Positions 8,091 to 15,670 of a stretch of 19,476 bases of DNA are shown here, in pieces. The DNA comes from UBA8438 sp963934795 (GTDB taxonomy: Bacteria; Acidobacteriota; Vicinamibacteria; Vicinamibacterales; UBA8438). The notes under the pieces are model-generated. The model was given only the letters and a program-made list of their open reading frames with translations, searched no databases and was not told where the DNA came from. Position 1 is the first letter of the stretch. Each line of letters begins with the position of its first letter. A program made the position numbers and the translations under genes. Where the stretch lies: assembly GCA_963934795.1 (NCBI GenBank), contig CAWWAF010000074.1, positions 1 to 19,476 of the forward strand, in the 5' to 3' direction.

Positions 8091-8824
8091 TGGCTGGATC
8101 ATCTGGTGGTATGGCGAGTTGGGCGTGTTGGATGGCCGCTATCGGCGCGGCGCTGGTGGTGGTTGCGCCGGTATTGCACCGGGTCGGGGTGTTACCGTTG
8201 GGCCCCGCGTTGCTGGCGGTGCCCGTCGGAATTCTGGTCTCCCTGAGCGCACTGCTGCTGGCGGCGATGGTGCTGATCGGCGGTCGTCCCATGCCGGCTG
8301 GTCGCGCGGTCGTGCTTGGCGCGGCGCTGGCCTCGGCGGTGACCGGACTGCTGCCCGTCATGCTGGCGCTGCCCGGCCTGCGGGCGCCGGCCATTCACGA
8401 CATCACCACGGACACGGAGTCTCCGCCTCAGTTTGAGGCCGTGGTCGCGTTGCGCGCCAATGCGCGAAACTCACTCGAGTACGGGGGCGCTGAGGTGGCA
8501 GCGATGCAACTGGAGGGCTACCCCGACCTCGACACGCTCGTCGTGGGGATAGCCCCCGCGCAACTCGTCGACCACGCGCGCGATGTTGCCGCAGACATGG
8601 GTTGGCAGATCGTGGCCGCCGATGCGGCCGCCGGCCGGCTCGAAGCCTCCGACACCACGTTCTGGTTCGGGTTCACGGATGACATTGTGGTTCGGGCGCG
8701 CGGGGTGGCCGGTGGGACCGAGGTGGATGTCCGATCTGTCTCCCGCGTTGGGGTGAGCGATCTGGGTGCCAACGCACAGCGCATTCGCGCCTTTCTGGAA
8801 CGGCTCTCGGTGGCCAGTTCGTAA
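8090..8824 (+). CDS. DUF1499 membrane protein
   Basis: ATG 8090 overlaps the upstream stop (TGATG) and is preferred over an in-frame GTG at 8066 because of this coupling. The 244-residue protein has three likely membrane helices in the first 105 residues, then a soluble DUF1499 domain. Family signatures are the IHDITTDTE segment just after the last helix, TTFWFGFTDDIVVRAR, and the closing VDVRSVSRVGVSDLGANAQR. DUF1499 proteins are widespread in Proteobacteria and Acidobacteria with no established function. The domain follows the third helix and its side of the membrane is not certain. Position within the run of exported catabolic genes suggests co-expression only. Confidence 0.85.
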   Translation: MAGSSGGMASWACWMAAIGAALVVVAPVLHRVGVLPLGPALLAVPVGILVSLSALLLAAMVLIGGRPMPAGRAVVLGAALASAVTGLLPVMLALPGLRAPAIHDITTDTESPPQFEAVVALRANARNSLEYGGAEVAAMQLEGYPDLDTLVVGIAPAQLVDHARDVAADMGWQIVAADAAAGRLEASDTTFWFGFTDDIVVRARGVAGGTEVDVRSVSRVGVSDLGANAQRIRAFLERLSVASS

Positions 8825-8833
8825 CGGAATCGC

Positions 8834-9135
8834 ATGCATTGCACAGGGGAGCGGAAAGTCGGCGAGGTGACGGTGCTGGTGTCACGAATCACGTCCGTGC
8901 ATTGCTTGCGCAAGGGCGTACACGTATTGTGTTGAACTTTTCCGCGATCAAGTCGCTTGACAGTCACGGTCTCGGCCATTTGGTGGCGAGTCAGCAAGCC
9001 GCGGTCAGAGGCGGCGCTCGGATCGCGCTCTGCCACGTGCATGCGTATTTCGCTGAGCCGCTCGGCATCATGAACGTCGACGACCTGTTCGATATGTTCG
9101 ACTCCGAGCAGGAAGCACTGCAGAGCTTCGGATAG
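8834..9135 (+). pseudogene. STAS-domain (anti-sigma factor antagonist-like) gene with internal frameshift/deletion
   Basis: Reading from ATG 8834 gives a normal STAS first strand (KVGEVTVLV) that soon stops in frame. The remainder of the domain continues in another frame from about 8880 (VTNHVRALLAQGRTRIVLNF, then the conserved S-L-D-S-H-G-L-G loop with its phosphorylatable Ser, ending at 9135). About 15-20 residues expected between these parts (second strand and turn) are missing. This fits an out-of-frame deletion near 8875-8885. The alternative is a short functional protein of 98 residues from TTG 8839, which would lack the first strand and have no good ribosome-binding site. STAS proteins of this kind act in partner-switching regulation of sigma factors; no kinase or partner gene is nearby. 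Confidence 0.6.
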
Positions 9136-9161
9136 TCGCCCCGACGCCCTCCTCATAGCTG

Positions 9162-10961
9162 ATGTCCTTCCCCGATCTGCGCGTCTTTCTGGACCGACTC
9201 CGCCGCGACCGTGATCTCGTCGAGGTCACCGTGCCCGTGGACCGGGTACAAGAGGCCGCGGAGATCCATCGCCGGGTGGTAGCCGCTGGTGGTCCGGCCC
9301 TCCTGTTCCGGAACGTGACAAACGCGGACTTTCCGCTGGTTACAAATCTGTTCGGTACCGCCCGACGCGCCGAACTGGCCTTCGGCGAGCGCCCGCAGCG
9401 CTTGATTCGGAGACTCGTCGACCTGCTGGAGACGGCCCTGCCGCCGACCCCTGCCAAACTGTGGGGTGCCCGGGACGTGATTCGCGAGCTGCCCAGTATT
9501 GGTCTGCGCCGTGGCGGCCGGGGACCGGTGACGGATGTCGTCACCGACGATGTCCGGCTGGACCGATTGCCCGCGCTGACCACGTGGCCGGAGGACGGGG
9601 GCCCGTTCATCACCTTGCCGCTCGTGTTCACTGAACATCCTGATGGCCGGGGGCACAACCTCGGTATGTATCGCCTGCATGTGCACGACGCCACCTCGAC
9701 CGGTATGCACTGGCAGATTGGTAAAGGCGGCGGGTTTCACTACGCCGTGGCGGAGGCGCGCGGCGAGGCCCTGCCCGTCACGGTCTTTCTGGGCGGCCCG
9801 CCGGCGCTGATTCTGTCGGCCATTGCCCCGTTGCCTGAGAACGTGCCTGAGTTGATGCTGGCGTCGCTCATCGCCGGCGAGCGGCTGCGGTTGGTCGAGG
9901 GTACGGGGCCGCATCCCCTGGTGGCTGGCGCCGAGTTCGCCTTGATGGGCACGGTGGCGCCGCGCACCCGTCGGCCGGAAGGGCCATTCGGCGACCACTA
10001 TGGCTACTACTCGCTAGAGCACGACTATCCGGTTTTCGACGTGCAGCGCATCGCCAGGCGCCACGACGCCATCTTTCCGGCCACCGTGGTGGGGAAGCCG
10101 CGACAGGAGGACTTCTTCATCGGCGATCTGCTGCAGGAGCTGCTGTCACCACTGTTTCCAGTGGTCATGCCGGCCGTCGAGCAGCTCTGGTCCTACGGCG
10201 AGACGGGTTATCACTCGCTGTCGGCCGCGGTCGTGAAGCAGCGCTACCCGCGCGAAGCGATGGCCAGCGCCTTCCGGATCCTCGGCGAAGGGCAATTGTC
10301 GTTGACGAAGTTCCTCCTGGTGACCGATCAAGCCGTCGACCTGAAGGACTTCCGGGCGACGCTCGAGCACGTGCTGGCCAGAACGAACCCCGAGACCGAC
10401 CTGTACGTGTTTTCGAATGTCTCGATGGATACGCTGGACTATACGGGCCCCGCGGTGAACCAGGGCTCCAAGGGGGTGTGGCTCGGTGTGGGTGACCCGG
10501 TCCGAGACCTCCCCGGCGAGTTCTCGGCCTCAGAATTGCCGCATGGTATTCGCGACGTGCACGTGTTCTGTCGGGGGTGTCTCGTGGTCGGTGGGCCCTC
10601 ATCGAGCAGCGAGCCAGGCCTGGCCGCTCGGGTGGCCTCGCACGCGGCGTTCGCTGACTGGCCGCTCGTGGTATTGACGGACGAGCCGGCGCGAGCCGCT
10701 CGCAGCGCGATGAATTTTCTGTGGACGACATTCACGCGATTCGAGCCGGGTGCCGATATCTATGCTGCATCGACTCGGATCGTCCGGAACCATCTGGTGC
10801 GCACGCCCCCCGTTGTCATCGATGCCCGAGTGGCGCCCTCGTTTCCGGCGGAACTGTCGTGCGATCCGGGTGTGGCGACCACGGTGTCCGATCGGTGGAC
10901 CGAGTATTTCCCCGACGGCGGCGTGGAGATGGGCGACGCGGAGCGCGGGCACCTGGATTGA
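9162..10961 (+). CDS. UbiD-family prenyl-FMN-dependent decarboxylase
   Basis: The 599-residue protein is a full-length UbiD-family (de)carboxylase. The catalytic Arg is R171 in NLGMYR, and the acidic pair is E273 and D278 in EGPFGDHYGYYS. The metal/prenylated-FMN neighbourhood is marked by GMHWQIGKGGGFHYA and LPEN. The family removes or adds carboxyl groups on aromatic or alpha,beta-unsaturated acids using prenylated FMN made by a UbiX enzyme, which is not in this window. No signal peptide is present, so it acts in the cytoplasm, unlike the exported enzymes upstream. The length is above classical UbiD (about 490), closer to degradative paralogues. The start at 9162 lies 26 bp after the STAS remnant and has no clear Shine-Dalgarno. 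True ubiquinone biosynthesis is less likely given the context. Confidence 0.93.
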   Translation: MSFPDLRVFLDRLRRDRDLVEVTVPVDRVQEAAEIHRRVVAAGGPALLFRNVTNADFPLVTNLFGTARRAELAFGERPQRLIRRLVDLLETALPPTPAKLWGARDVIRELPSIGLRRGGRGPVTDVVTDDVRLDRLPALTTWPEDGGPFITLPLVFTEHPDGRGHNLGMYRLHVHDATSTGMHWQIGKGGGFHYAVAEARGEALPVTVFLGGPPALILSAIAPLPENVPELMLASLIAGERLRLVEGTGPHPLVAGAEFALMGTVAPRTRRPEGPFGDHYGYYSLEHDYPVFDVQRIARRHDAIFPATVVGKPRQEDFFIGDLLQELLSPLFPVVMPAVEQLWSYGETGYHSLSAAVVKQRYPREAMASAFRILGEGQLSLTKFLLVTDQAVDLKDFRATLEHVLARTNPETDLYVFSNVSMDTLDYTGPAVNQGSKGVWLGVGDPVRDLPGEFSASELPHGIRDVHVFCRGCLVVGGPSSSSEPGLAARVASHAAFADWPLVVLTDEPARAARSAMNFLWTTFTRFEPGADIYAASTRIVRNHLVRTPPVVIDARVAPSFPAELSCDPGVATTVSDRWTEYFPDGGVEMGDAERGHLD

Positions 10962-11112
10962 CGGTCGACCGAGGGGGCGCACGCGCACCACGGGCGGCAC
11001 GGATTCAGCGCATCGCCCGATCGGAGCACTGGACAGGACCGGAGCGGACGGTTTACGGTCAATCGAGCAATGACGGCGCCCTCGATGCGAGCGCTAGGAT
11101 AAGGACCAAGAT

Positions 11113-12132
11113 ATGACGTATCGAGGAATGTTGGCGGCAATGGTTGGGGTGAGCGCGATGGTCGGGCTGGCGGGCACGGCGGTCGCACAGGACGCGCCGG
11201 CCGGGTGGACCGTGCCGCGCACCGTCGATGGGACTGCTGACCTGCAAGGGGTCTGGGCCAACAACAGTGTGACGCCGCTCGAGCGGCCCCCGCAGTGGGC
11301 CGGCAAGGCCCGGCTGACCGACGAGGAACTGGCCGAGTTGAAAGTATCTGCCGCCGCGGTTGTGGCCAGTGGTCTCGACGCGCAGTTCGGCGATCAGTTG
11401 GTGCTCAAAGCCCTGGAGGGGCTCACCGACGCCGGTTCGTATGACACCACCGGCAACTACAACCAGTTCTGGATGGCCGACCGCGACTTCACGCACCAGA
11501 CCTCATTGGTCGTTGCCCCCTCCGACGGCCAGATACCGGCGGTTACCGCCGCGGCGACGCGACAGATGGAAGAGCGTCGAGCCTACCTGCGCGAGCATCC
11601 GGCTGATGGTCCCGAGGACCGTCCGTTGGGCGAGCGTTGCGCGAATTTCGGCGTGCCGCGCTTGAGCGCCGGCTACAACAGTTATTTTCAAATCTTCCAG
11701 ACACCGAGCCATGCCGCCATTCTTAAAGAGATGGCGCACGACGTGAGCCTGGTGCCGCTCGAAGGGGGCGCCCACGCGCCCGACGCCGTCCGATTCTGGA
11801 ATGGGGACTCGCGGGGACACTGGGAGGGTGACACGCTCGTTGTCGAGTCGGCGAACTTCTCGGCCAAGAGCAATTTTCGCGGCTCGTCGGACGGGTTGCA
11901 CCTCGTCGAACGGTATACCCGAGTGGGTCCCGACACCCTCAACTACGAGGTGACCATCAGTGACCCGACGACCTGGGCCACACCCTGGACCGTCTTGATT
12001 CCGCTGAAGCGTAGCGACGATGCGGTCTTTGAATATGCGTGCCATGAGGGGAACTACGGCATGGACGGCATCCTGTCTGGTCATCGGGCCGATGAGCGCG
12101 CAGCCGCGTCCACCACGACCCAGGGTCAATGA
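11113..12132 (+). CDS. Secreted protein of unknown function
   Basis: ATG 11113 has AAGGA 7 nt upstream. The first 25 residues form a standard signal peptide ending TAVA before Gln26. The mature protein begins with the segment V-D-G-T-A-D-L-Q-G-V-W-A-N-N followed by T-P-L-E-R-P, an opening I associate with large paralogous families of exported proteins in Acidobacteriota and some marine Proteobacteria. Further along are ERCANFGVPRL, YNSYFQIFQ and W-N-G-D-S-R-G-H-W-E-G-D-T-L-V-V-E. Three Cys or fewer remain in the mature chain and no heme or metal motif is evident. The product is 339 residues. Its stop overlaps the next start (ATGA), so the two are translationally coupled. The function is unknown. 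Confidence 0.85.
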   Translation: MTYRGMLAAMVGVSAMVGLAGTAVAQDAPAGWTVPRTVDGTADLQGVWANNSVTPLERPPQWAGKARLTDEELAELKVSAAAVVASGLDAQFGDQLVLKALEGLTDAGSYDTTGNYNQFWMADRDFTHQTSLVVAPSDGQIPAVTAAATRQMEERRAYLREHPADGPEDRPLGERCANFGVPRLSAGYNSYFQIFQTPSHAAILKEMAHDVSLVPLEGGAHAPDAVRFWNGDSRGHWEGDTLVVESANFSAKSNFRGSSDGLHLVERYTRVGPDTLNYEVTISDPTTWATPWTVLIPLKRSDDAVFEYACHEGNYGMDGILSGHRADERAAASTTTQGQ

Positions 12133-12626
12133 GCGCGCGGTCCTGGACGAAGACGAGCGTTGCGGTAGGACTCGGGCTGGCGCTGGTTGCCAACCTGAGC
12201 GCGTGGCAACAGGACCTCGAGCGCGAGAACCTGTCTGATCTCCGTGAGATCAACGTGGTGGTGGAGGACCTGCCTGACGACGTCGAGTCGGCCGGGTTGA
12301 CCCGCCGCGCGCTGCTCGACGCTGCCGAGGAAACGTTGGAAGAGCGGCGAGTCCCGCTGGGGGGCTCGAGCCAGGGCGCGGACCTCTATATCAACGTCGC
12401 GACGCACAGGGGTTCCACCGGGCTCTACGCGTACTACGCGAGAGTGTCGTTGCAGCAGATGGCGACCATCGAAGGTAACCAGCTCCGCGCTCGGGTCGAT
12501 ACCTGGGACATGGCCAGTCTCGGCGCGGTCGGCGAGGGGAACTTGGTCCAGGTGGAGCAGGTGATTGTCCAACTCGTCGAACTTTTCTGCGACGACTACC
12601 TGAAGATGAACGATCCGGAGCGTTAG
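12129..12626 (+). CDS. Small exported protein of unknown function
   Basis: The ATG at 12129 overlaps the TGA of the preceding gene (ATGA), a classic coupling. The 165-residue product starts with a probable signal peptide (about 1-25, ending near LSAWQ). The mature part has an alpha/beta pattern: INVVVEDLPDDV (strand, then helix), a helix of about 20 residues, LYINVATHRG, YYARVSLQQMATI, then VDTWDMASLG and a C-terminal helix with a single Cys. I do not recognise the family. Co-transcription with the preceding secreted protein and termination right after it suggest the two act together. Confidence 0.75.
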   Translation: MSARSWTKTSVAVGLGLALVANLSAWQQDLERENLSDLREINVVVEDLPDDVESAGLTRRALLDAAEETLEERRVPLGGSSQGADLYINVATHRGSTGLYAYYARVSLQQMATIEGNQLRARVDTWDMASLGAVGEGNLVQVEQVIVQLVELFCDDYLKMNDPER

Positions 12627-12658
12627 CGCGCACACGGAATGTTCCTGTCGGTATTCGT

Positions 12659-12698
12659 GGGCCACGCTGGTGCCTCCAGCGTGGCCCTTTTTCTTTCT
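12659..12698 (+). terminator. Strong Rho-independent terminator
   Basis: A perfect 12-bp stem, GGGCCACGCTGG (12659-12670) and CCAGCGTGGCCC (12676-12687), closes a 5-nt loop and is followed by TTTTTCTTTCT. It lies 32 nt after the preceding stop codon and ends the two-gene transcript of the secreted proteins. Confidence 0.95.
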
Positions 12699-12896
12699 CG
12701 GCCACATCCAAGTCCAACGAAGCGAGGAATAAATGGGACACCCCCTCGGTCTACAACAACAGCGACGGACGAGCGATACGCCGACGTTGCTGACCGCCGG
12801 GGCTCGGGGGAGGGCATGCCGCCTCGGTGGTTGACGCAGTGACAGATGACCACTCGTTCGGTGCGTGCGGACACACGCGATGAGCAAGGAGCCGAG

Positions 12897-13442
12897 ATGA
12901 TGACCAAGGAATATATGAAACGAAAGAAGTTGGCGATGGCGATCGGCGTGTTGCTCACGCTCGGTCTCTTCGCTGTCGCCGATGTGGCCTGGAGCCAACC
13001 CCCCGACGGACCCGGCGGTCGACGGGGTCGGATGGGGCGTCGCGGTGGTCCGGGCGGGCCCGGCGGCCTGATGTTGCCACTGGGACGTCTCGACCTGACC
13101 GATACGCAGCGCGAGCAGGTCAGAAATGTGATGGAGCAGAACCGCGAGGCGTCGAGAGCAGCCGGTGCGCGGTTGCGTGAAGTGCGGGCTGCGCTTCAGG
13201 ATGCCGTCACAGCGGAAGTCGTGAACGACGGCGCGATCCGGGCGGTGGCCGCCGAGCTTGCCAATGCAGAGGGTGACGCCGCCGTTCAGCGCGCATTTGT
13301 CCGGTCGCAGGTCTGGCAACTCCTGACCTCCGAACAGCAGGTGACCGCGCTCGAACTCGAAATAGAGATAAAAGAGCGCATGGAGCAACGTCGGGCCCGT
13401 AGTGGCGAGCGGGGCGATCGACGAGAGCGGCGACGACAGTAG
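12897..13442 (+). CDS. Spy/CpxP-like periplasmic LTxxQ protein
   Basis: ATG 12897 is chosen because AAGGAG (12886-12891) sits 5 nt upstream; an ATG at 12846 has no such site. The 181-residue product begins with a basic n-region and a hydrophobic signal (about 11-33), then a Gly/Arg-rich linker (about 35-58). A helical domain follows with two LTxxQ motifs (LTDTQ 67-71, LTSEQ 143-147), the hallmark of Spy/CpxP/CnrX-type periplasmic proteins. The tail is strongly basic and Arg-rich (RRARSGERGDRRERRRQ). Relatives are chaperones or metal-stress sensors; no metal-binding His cluster is visible, so a chaperone-like role is favoured. It is monocistronic, lying between two terminators. Confidence 0.85.
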   Translation: MMTKEYMKRKKLAMAIGVLLTLGLFAVADVAWSQPPDGPGGRRGRMGRRGGPGGPGGLMLPLGRLDLTDTQREQVRNVMEQNREASRAAGARLREVRAALQDAVTAEVVNDGAIRAVAAELANAEGDAAVQRAFVRSQVWQLLTSEQQVTALELEIEIKERMEQRRARSGERGDRRERRRQ

Positions 13443-13507
13443 GGATAGTTGGCACGCAGGTCCACCGACGCTTCGTTGTCGTCGCCAGTCGAGGCGGGCT
13501 CAGCACC

Positions 13508-13540
13508 GGCGCGGTCTCTCGGGACCGCGCCGTTTTTTTG
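13508..13540 (+). terminator. Strong Rho-independent terminator
   Basis: A perfect 10-bp stem, CGGCGCGGTC (13508-13517) and GACCGCGCCG (13524-13533), has a 6-nt loop and is followed by seven T. It lies 65 nt past the stop of the Spy-like gene and ends that transcript. Confidence 0.95.
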
Positions 13541-13741
13541 TCCCGTGTGCACCCCACGGCCCGGGTCTCGAGGCGCGGCCCGAGAAACCACTCTGTTATC
13601 CCGCCAGCGTCGCAGCTCCCCGGCCAGTGGCTTGACCGGCGGCCGATCGCGCAGCCAGAATGTCTGCCAAACGCGCCGTTGCAGCTGACCGATCGCACCG
13701 GCCGCTGAACACTGGACGTTTTACGGCGAGGCCGTGAGTAT
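13541..13741. other. Intergenic region before the methyltransferase
   Basis: No convincing gene lies here. A weak candidate sigma-70-type promoter for the downstream gene is TTGACC (13633-13638), an 18-nt spacer and CAGAAT (13657-13662). The octamer CCGATCGC occurs twice as a direct repeat (around 13644 and 13690). Nothing else stands out. Confidence 0.3.
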
Positions 13742-14575
13742 ATGAAGCAGGGACGAATGAGCCAGACGGCCCTCAAGGTGGCGCTTGGCTTGGTCACCCT
13801 GAGCGTGAAGGACGACTGGGCGCAACGGCTTCCGCCCGGACTGGTGGACGTCAGCGAGCGACTTCTCCTGGCCTCGGGGTCACCCGGCTACGGCCCACGC
13901 CTGATGCGTGTGTCCAAGCAGCCCTGGATGATCCGCATCTACCAATTCCAGGACCTCATGATTCCGGGCCAGTTCGAGGCCTTCGGCTACCGCAAGATCT
14001 TCATGCAGCAGCAGGTGGAGGCCGCGATAGAGCAGGGAGCGCGACAGGTGCTGATCGTGGGTGCTGGCTTCGACACCCTGTGCCTGAGACTCGCGCCGCA
14101 ACACACACCCGTGCAGTTCTTCGAGATAGACCATCCCGCGACCTCTGCGGCCAAGGCCAGGGGAATCGCCGTCGAGGGGCAACCGGCGAACATGAAACAA
14201 ATCGCGGTCGATCTCGGCCAGCGGGCCCTCTCCACGGTCCTGGCGGAGGATAGTCGCTGGCAATCCTCATTGCCCTCGGTCATCGTGGCAGAGGGGCTCT
14301 TTCAGTACCTGACGGACGATGAGGTGCGAGGAATGCTGGTGGACGCGGCCACGCGCGTGCCACCCGGAAGCCGGTTCGTGTTCTCGCACGCGATTCCCGG
14401 TGACCGCCCGGTGCTCTCGTTCCTGACGCGCCTCATCGCAGAACCGTGGAAGTCCGCCGTGCGAAGCGAGGACGTACACGACTATGTCGACGGGACCGGT
14501 TGGACGATGACCTCTGACGTCGACACGGATGCCGCGCACGGCGTCGAACGCTATGCGGTCGTGGAACGGCGCTGA
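13742..14575 (+). CDS. SAM-dependent methyltransferase, LCM/PPM family
   Basis: The 277-residue protein has the features of the leucine carboxyl methyltransferase-like family of small-molecule methyltransferases. These are a SAM-binding loop VLIVGAGFDT (103-112), the following acidic strand end FFEIDHP (126-132), and the family segment VAEGLFQYLTDDEV (182-195), ending in YAVVERR. No signal peptide is obvious. Starts at 13742 and at 13757 are both possible; GAGG lies about 10 nt before the first and AGGGA only 3 nt before the second, so the first is used. In bacteria such enzymes methylate diverse polyketide or other small acids; the substrate is not determinable. The preceding terminator makes it the first gene of its own transcript. 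Confidence 0.88.
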   Translation: MKQGRMSQTALKVALGLVTLSVKDDWAQRLPPGLVDVSERLLLASGSPGYGPRLMRVSKQPWMIRIYQFQDLMIPGQFEAFGYRKIFMQQQVEAAIEQGARQVLIVGAGFDTLCLRLAPQHTPVQFFEIDHPATSAAKARGIAVEGQPANMKQIAVDLGQRALSTVLAEDSRWQSSLPSVIVAEGLFQYLTDDEVRGMLVDAATRVPPGSRFVFSHAIPGDRPVLSFLTRLIAEPWKSAVRSEDVHDYVDGTGWTMTSDVDTDAAHGVERYAVVERR

Positions 14576-14741
14576 ATGCGAAGTCGGCGTCAGGCGAGTC
14601 GAGCTGGAGGTCCTTGCTTCGAATACCCGGGCCGTGCATGTCTTTGAGCAGTCAGGTTTCGTCCGTGAAGGGGTCAAGTGTCGGGCTCGGGTCCTCGATG
14701 GACGCGAGGACGATGTCGTGTGCATGGCGTTATTTGTTTGA
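14576..14741 (+). pseudogene. C-terminal remnant of a GNAT acetyltransferase
   Basis: The frame running through here encodes RVELEVLASNTRAVHVFEQ and then a G-F-V-R-E-G segment and an R-V-L-D-G-R-E-D-D-V-V-C-M-A-L-F closing segment. This is the last third of a RimJ/RimL-type N-acetyltransferase: strand 5, the N-x-x-A-x-x-x-Y/F-E-x-x-G-F helix and the final strands. The acetyl-CoA-binding loop (Q/R-x-x-G-x-G/A) and everything before it are absent, because upstream the frame overlaps the methyltransferase end and encodes nothing family-like. The fossil starts right at the methyltransferase stop codon, suggesting a deletion joined the two. It cannot be an active acetyltransferase by itself. Confidence 0.65.
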
Positions 14742-14774
14742 CGGTGGCGGAGGGGGATTCGAAGGGGGATATCG

Positions 14775-15635
14775 ATGATGGACCGGATGAGACGACAGCT
14801 CCTCAAAACCGGCGCCGCCGCCACCGTGATGGCCGCCGCACCGCGGGTATTCGCGCGGCAAATTGGCCAAGGCGGAGGACCCGCGTCTGTTTACCAGCGG
14901 GGGGACGTTCGCATGCACTTTGAGGAAACCGGCACCGGCGTGCCGCTGTTGATCATCCCAGGCGGGGGCCTGAATTCGACCGTCGCCGGCCTGGCAACGC
15001 ATCCCTTCAACCCGATTGAGGAGTTCAAGGACGAGTACCGGTGTATCGCGTCTGATCTGCGCAACAGCAACCGTGGCCAATCGTCCGGGCCGCTCGAGAT
15101 CGACCGACCATGGGATTCTCATGCGGACGACCATCTTGGCGTGATGGACCATCTGGGAATCGACAAATTTATGGTGCTGGGGTTTTGCATCGCCGGTCCC
15201 TTTATCTGGAACCTCCTGCGTCGGGCGCCCAATCGCGTGGTCGCGGCCGTGTTGGCGCAGCCCAGCGGATGGAGTCCTGAAACACCCACGCTCTTCTACG
15301 ACAGCAATATGAGGGGATGGGGGCCAGACCTGGTTGCACGACGGCCCGATATTTCGATGGATATGGTCGACAGGTTTCTGACGACGATGTACCGTGCGAA
15401 CCCCGACTTCGTTTTCACCGTGACCCGCGACTTTGTCCGCGAGTGCGAGACGCCGGTCTTGATTTTGCCGGACGATATCCCGGCGCATCCGTACGCGGTC
15501 GCGATGGAGACCGCTATGCTTGCGCCACGCTCAGAAGTGAGTATGTTCCCGTGGAAGGAGCCGAAGGAACGGATTCCCTTGGCGGTACGGCAGATCCGGT
15601 CCTTCCTTCGGGCACACCGGCCGGTTTCCGCCTGA
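14775..15635 (+). CDS. Tat-exported alpha/beta hydrolase with Cys at the nucleophile position
   Basis: ATG 14775 follows GGGGGA (14764-14769) by 5 nt. The N-terminus (M-R-R-Q-L-L-K plus a hydrophobic stretch) is a likely Tat signal ending near AFAR/Q, residue about 28. The alpha/beta fold is evident: VPLLIIPGGGLNST (oxyanion-hole turn) and the nucleophile elbow L-G-F-C-I-A-G with Cys138 in place of Ser. The acid is probably Asp in ILPDD. The expected late His before the last helix is not evident; the region reads FPWKEPKERIPL. Cys occurs as nucleophile in dienelactone hydrolases, but the rest of that family's signature is not seen. The product is 286 residues. A DUF4242 gene follows 35 bp downstream. 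The substrate is unknown. Confidence 0.85.
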   Translation: MMDRMRRQLLKTGAAATVMAAAPRVFARQIGQGGGPASVYQRGDVRMHFEETGTGVPLLIIPGGGLNSTVAGLATHPFNPIEEFKDEYRCIASDLRNSNRGQSSGPLEIDRPWDSHADDHLGVMDHLGIDKFMVLGFCIAGPFIWNLLRRAPNRVVAAVLAQPSGWSPETPTLFYDSNMRGWGPDLVARRPDISMDMVDRFLTTMYRANPDFVFTVTRDFVRECETPVLILPDDIPAHPYAVAMETAMLAPRSEVSMFPWKEPKERIPLAVRQIRSFLRAHRPVSA

Positions 15636-15670
15636 ACGCCCCGTCAGACCCCGTACGAGGAGGACATCAC

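Noticed and set aside
10962..11112. Possible promoter with TAGGAT (11095-11100) before the secreted protein gene
   Set aside because: No credible -35 element at 16-18 nt upstream, and the hexamer overlaps the ribosome-binding region.
12733..12834. A 33-codon frame starting ATG with AGGAA-like sequence upstream, between the terminator and the Spy-like gene
   Set aside because: Composition is Arg/Gly/Leu-rich without any recognisable motif, and a frame of this length is expected by chance in GC-rich DNA. Only the spacing of the purine-rich sequence is suggestive.
12831..12859. TTGACG as a -35 box for the Spy-like gene
   Set aside because: No acceptable -10 element lies at the right distance; the hexamer alone is not enough.
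12623..12958. Minus-strand frame of 111 codons across the terminator and the intergenic region
   Set aside because: It runs through a perfect terminator hairpin and the signal-peptide region of the plus-strand gene, has no domain, and is best explained as a chance frame.
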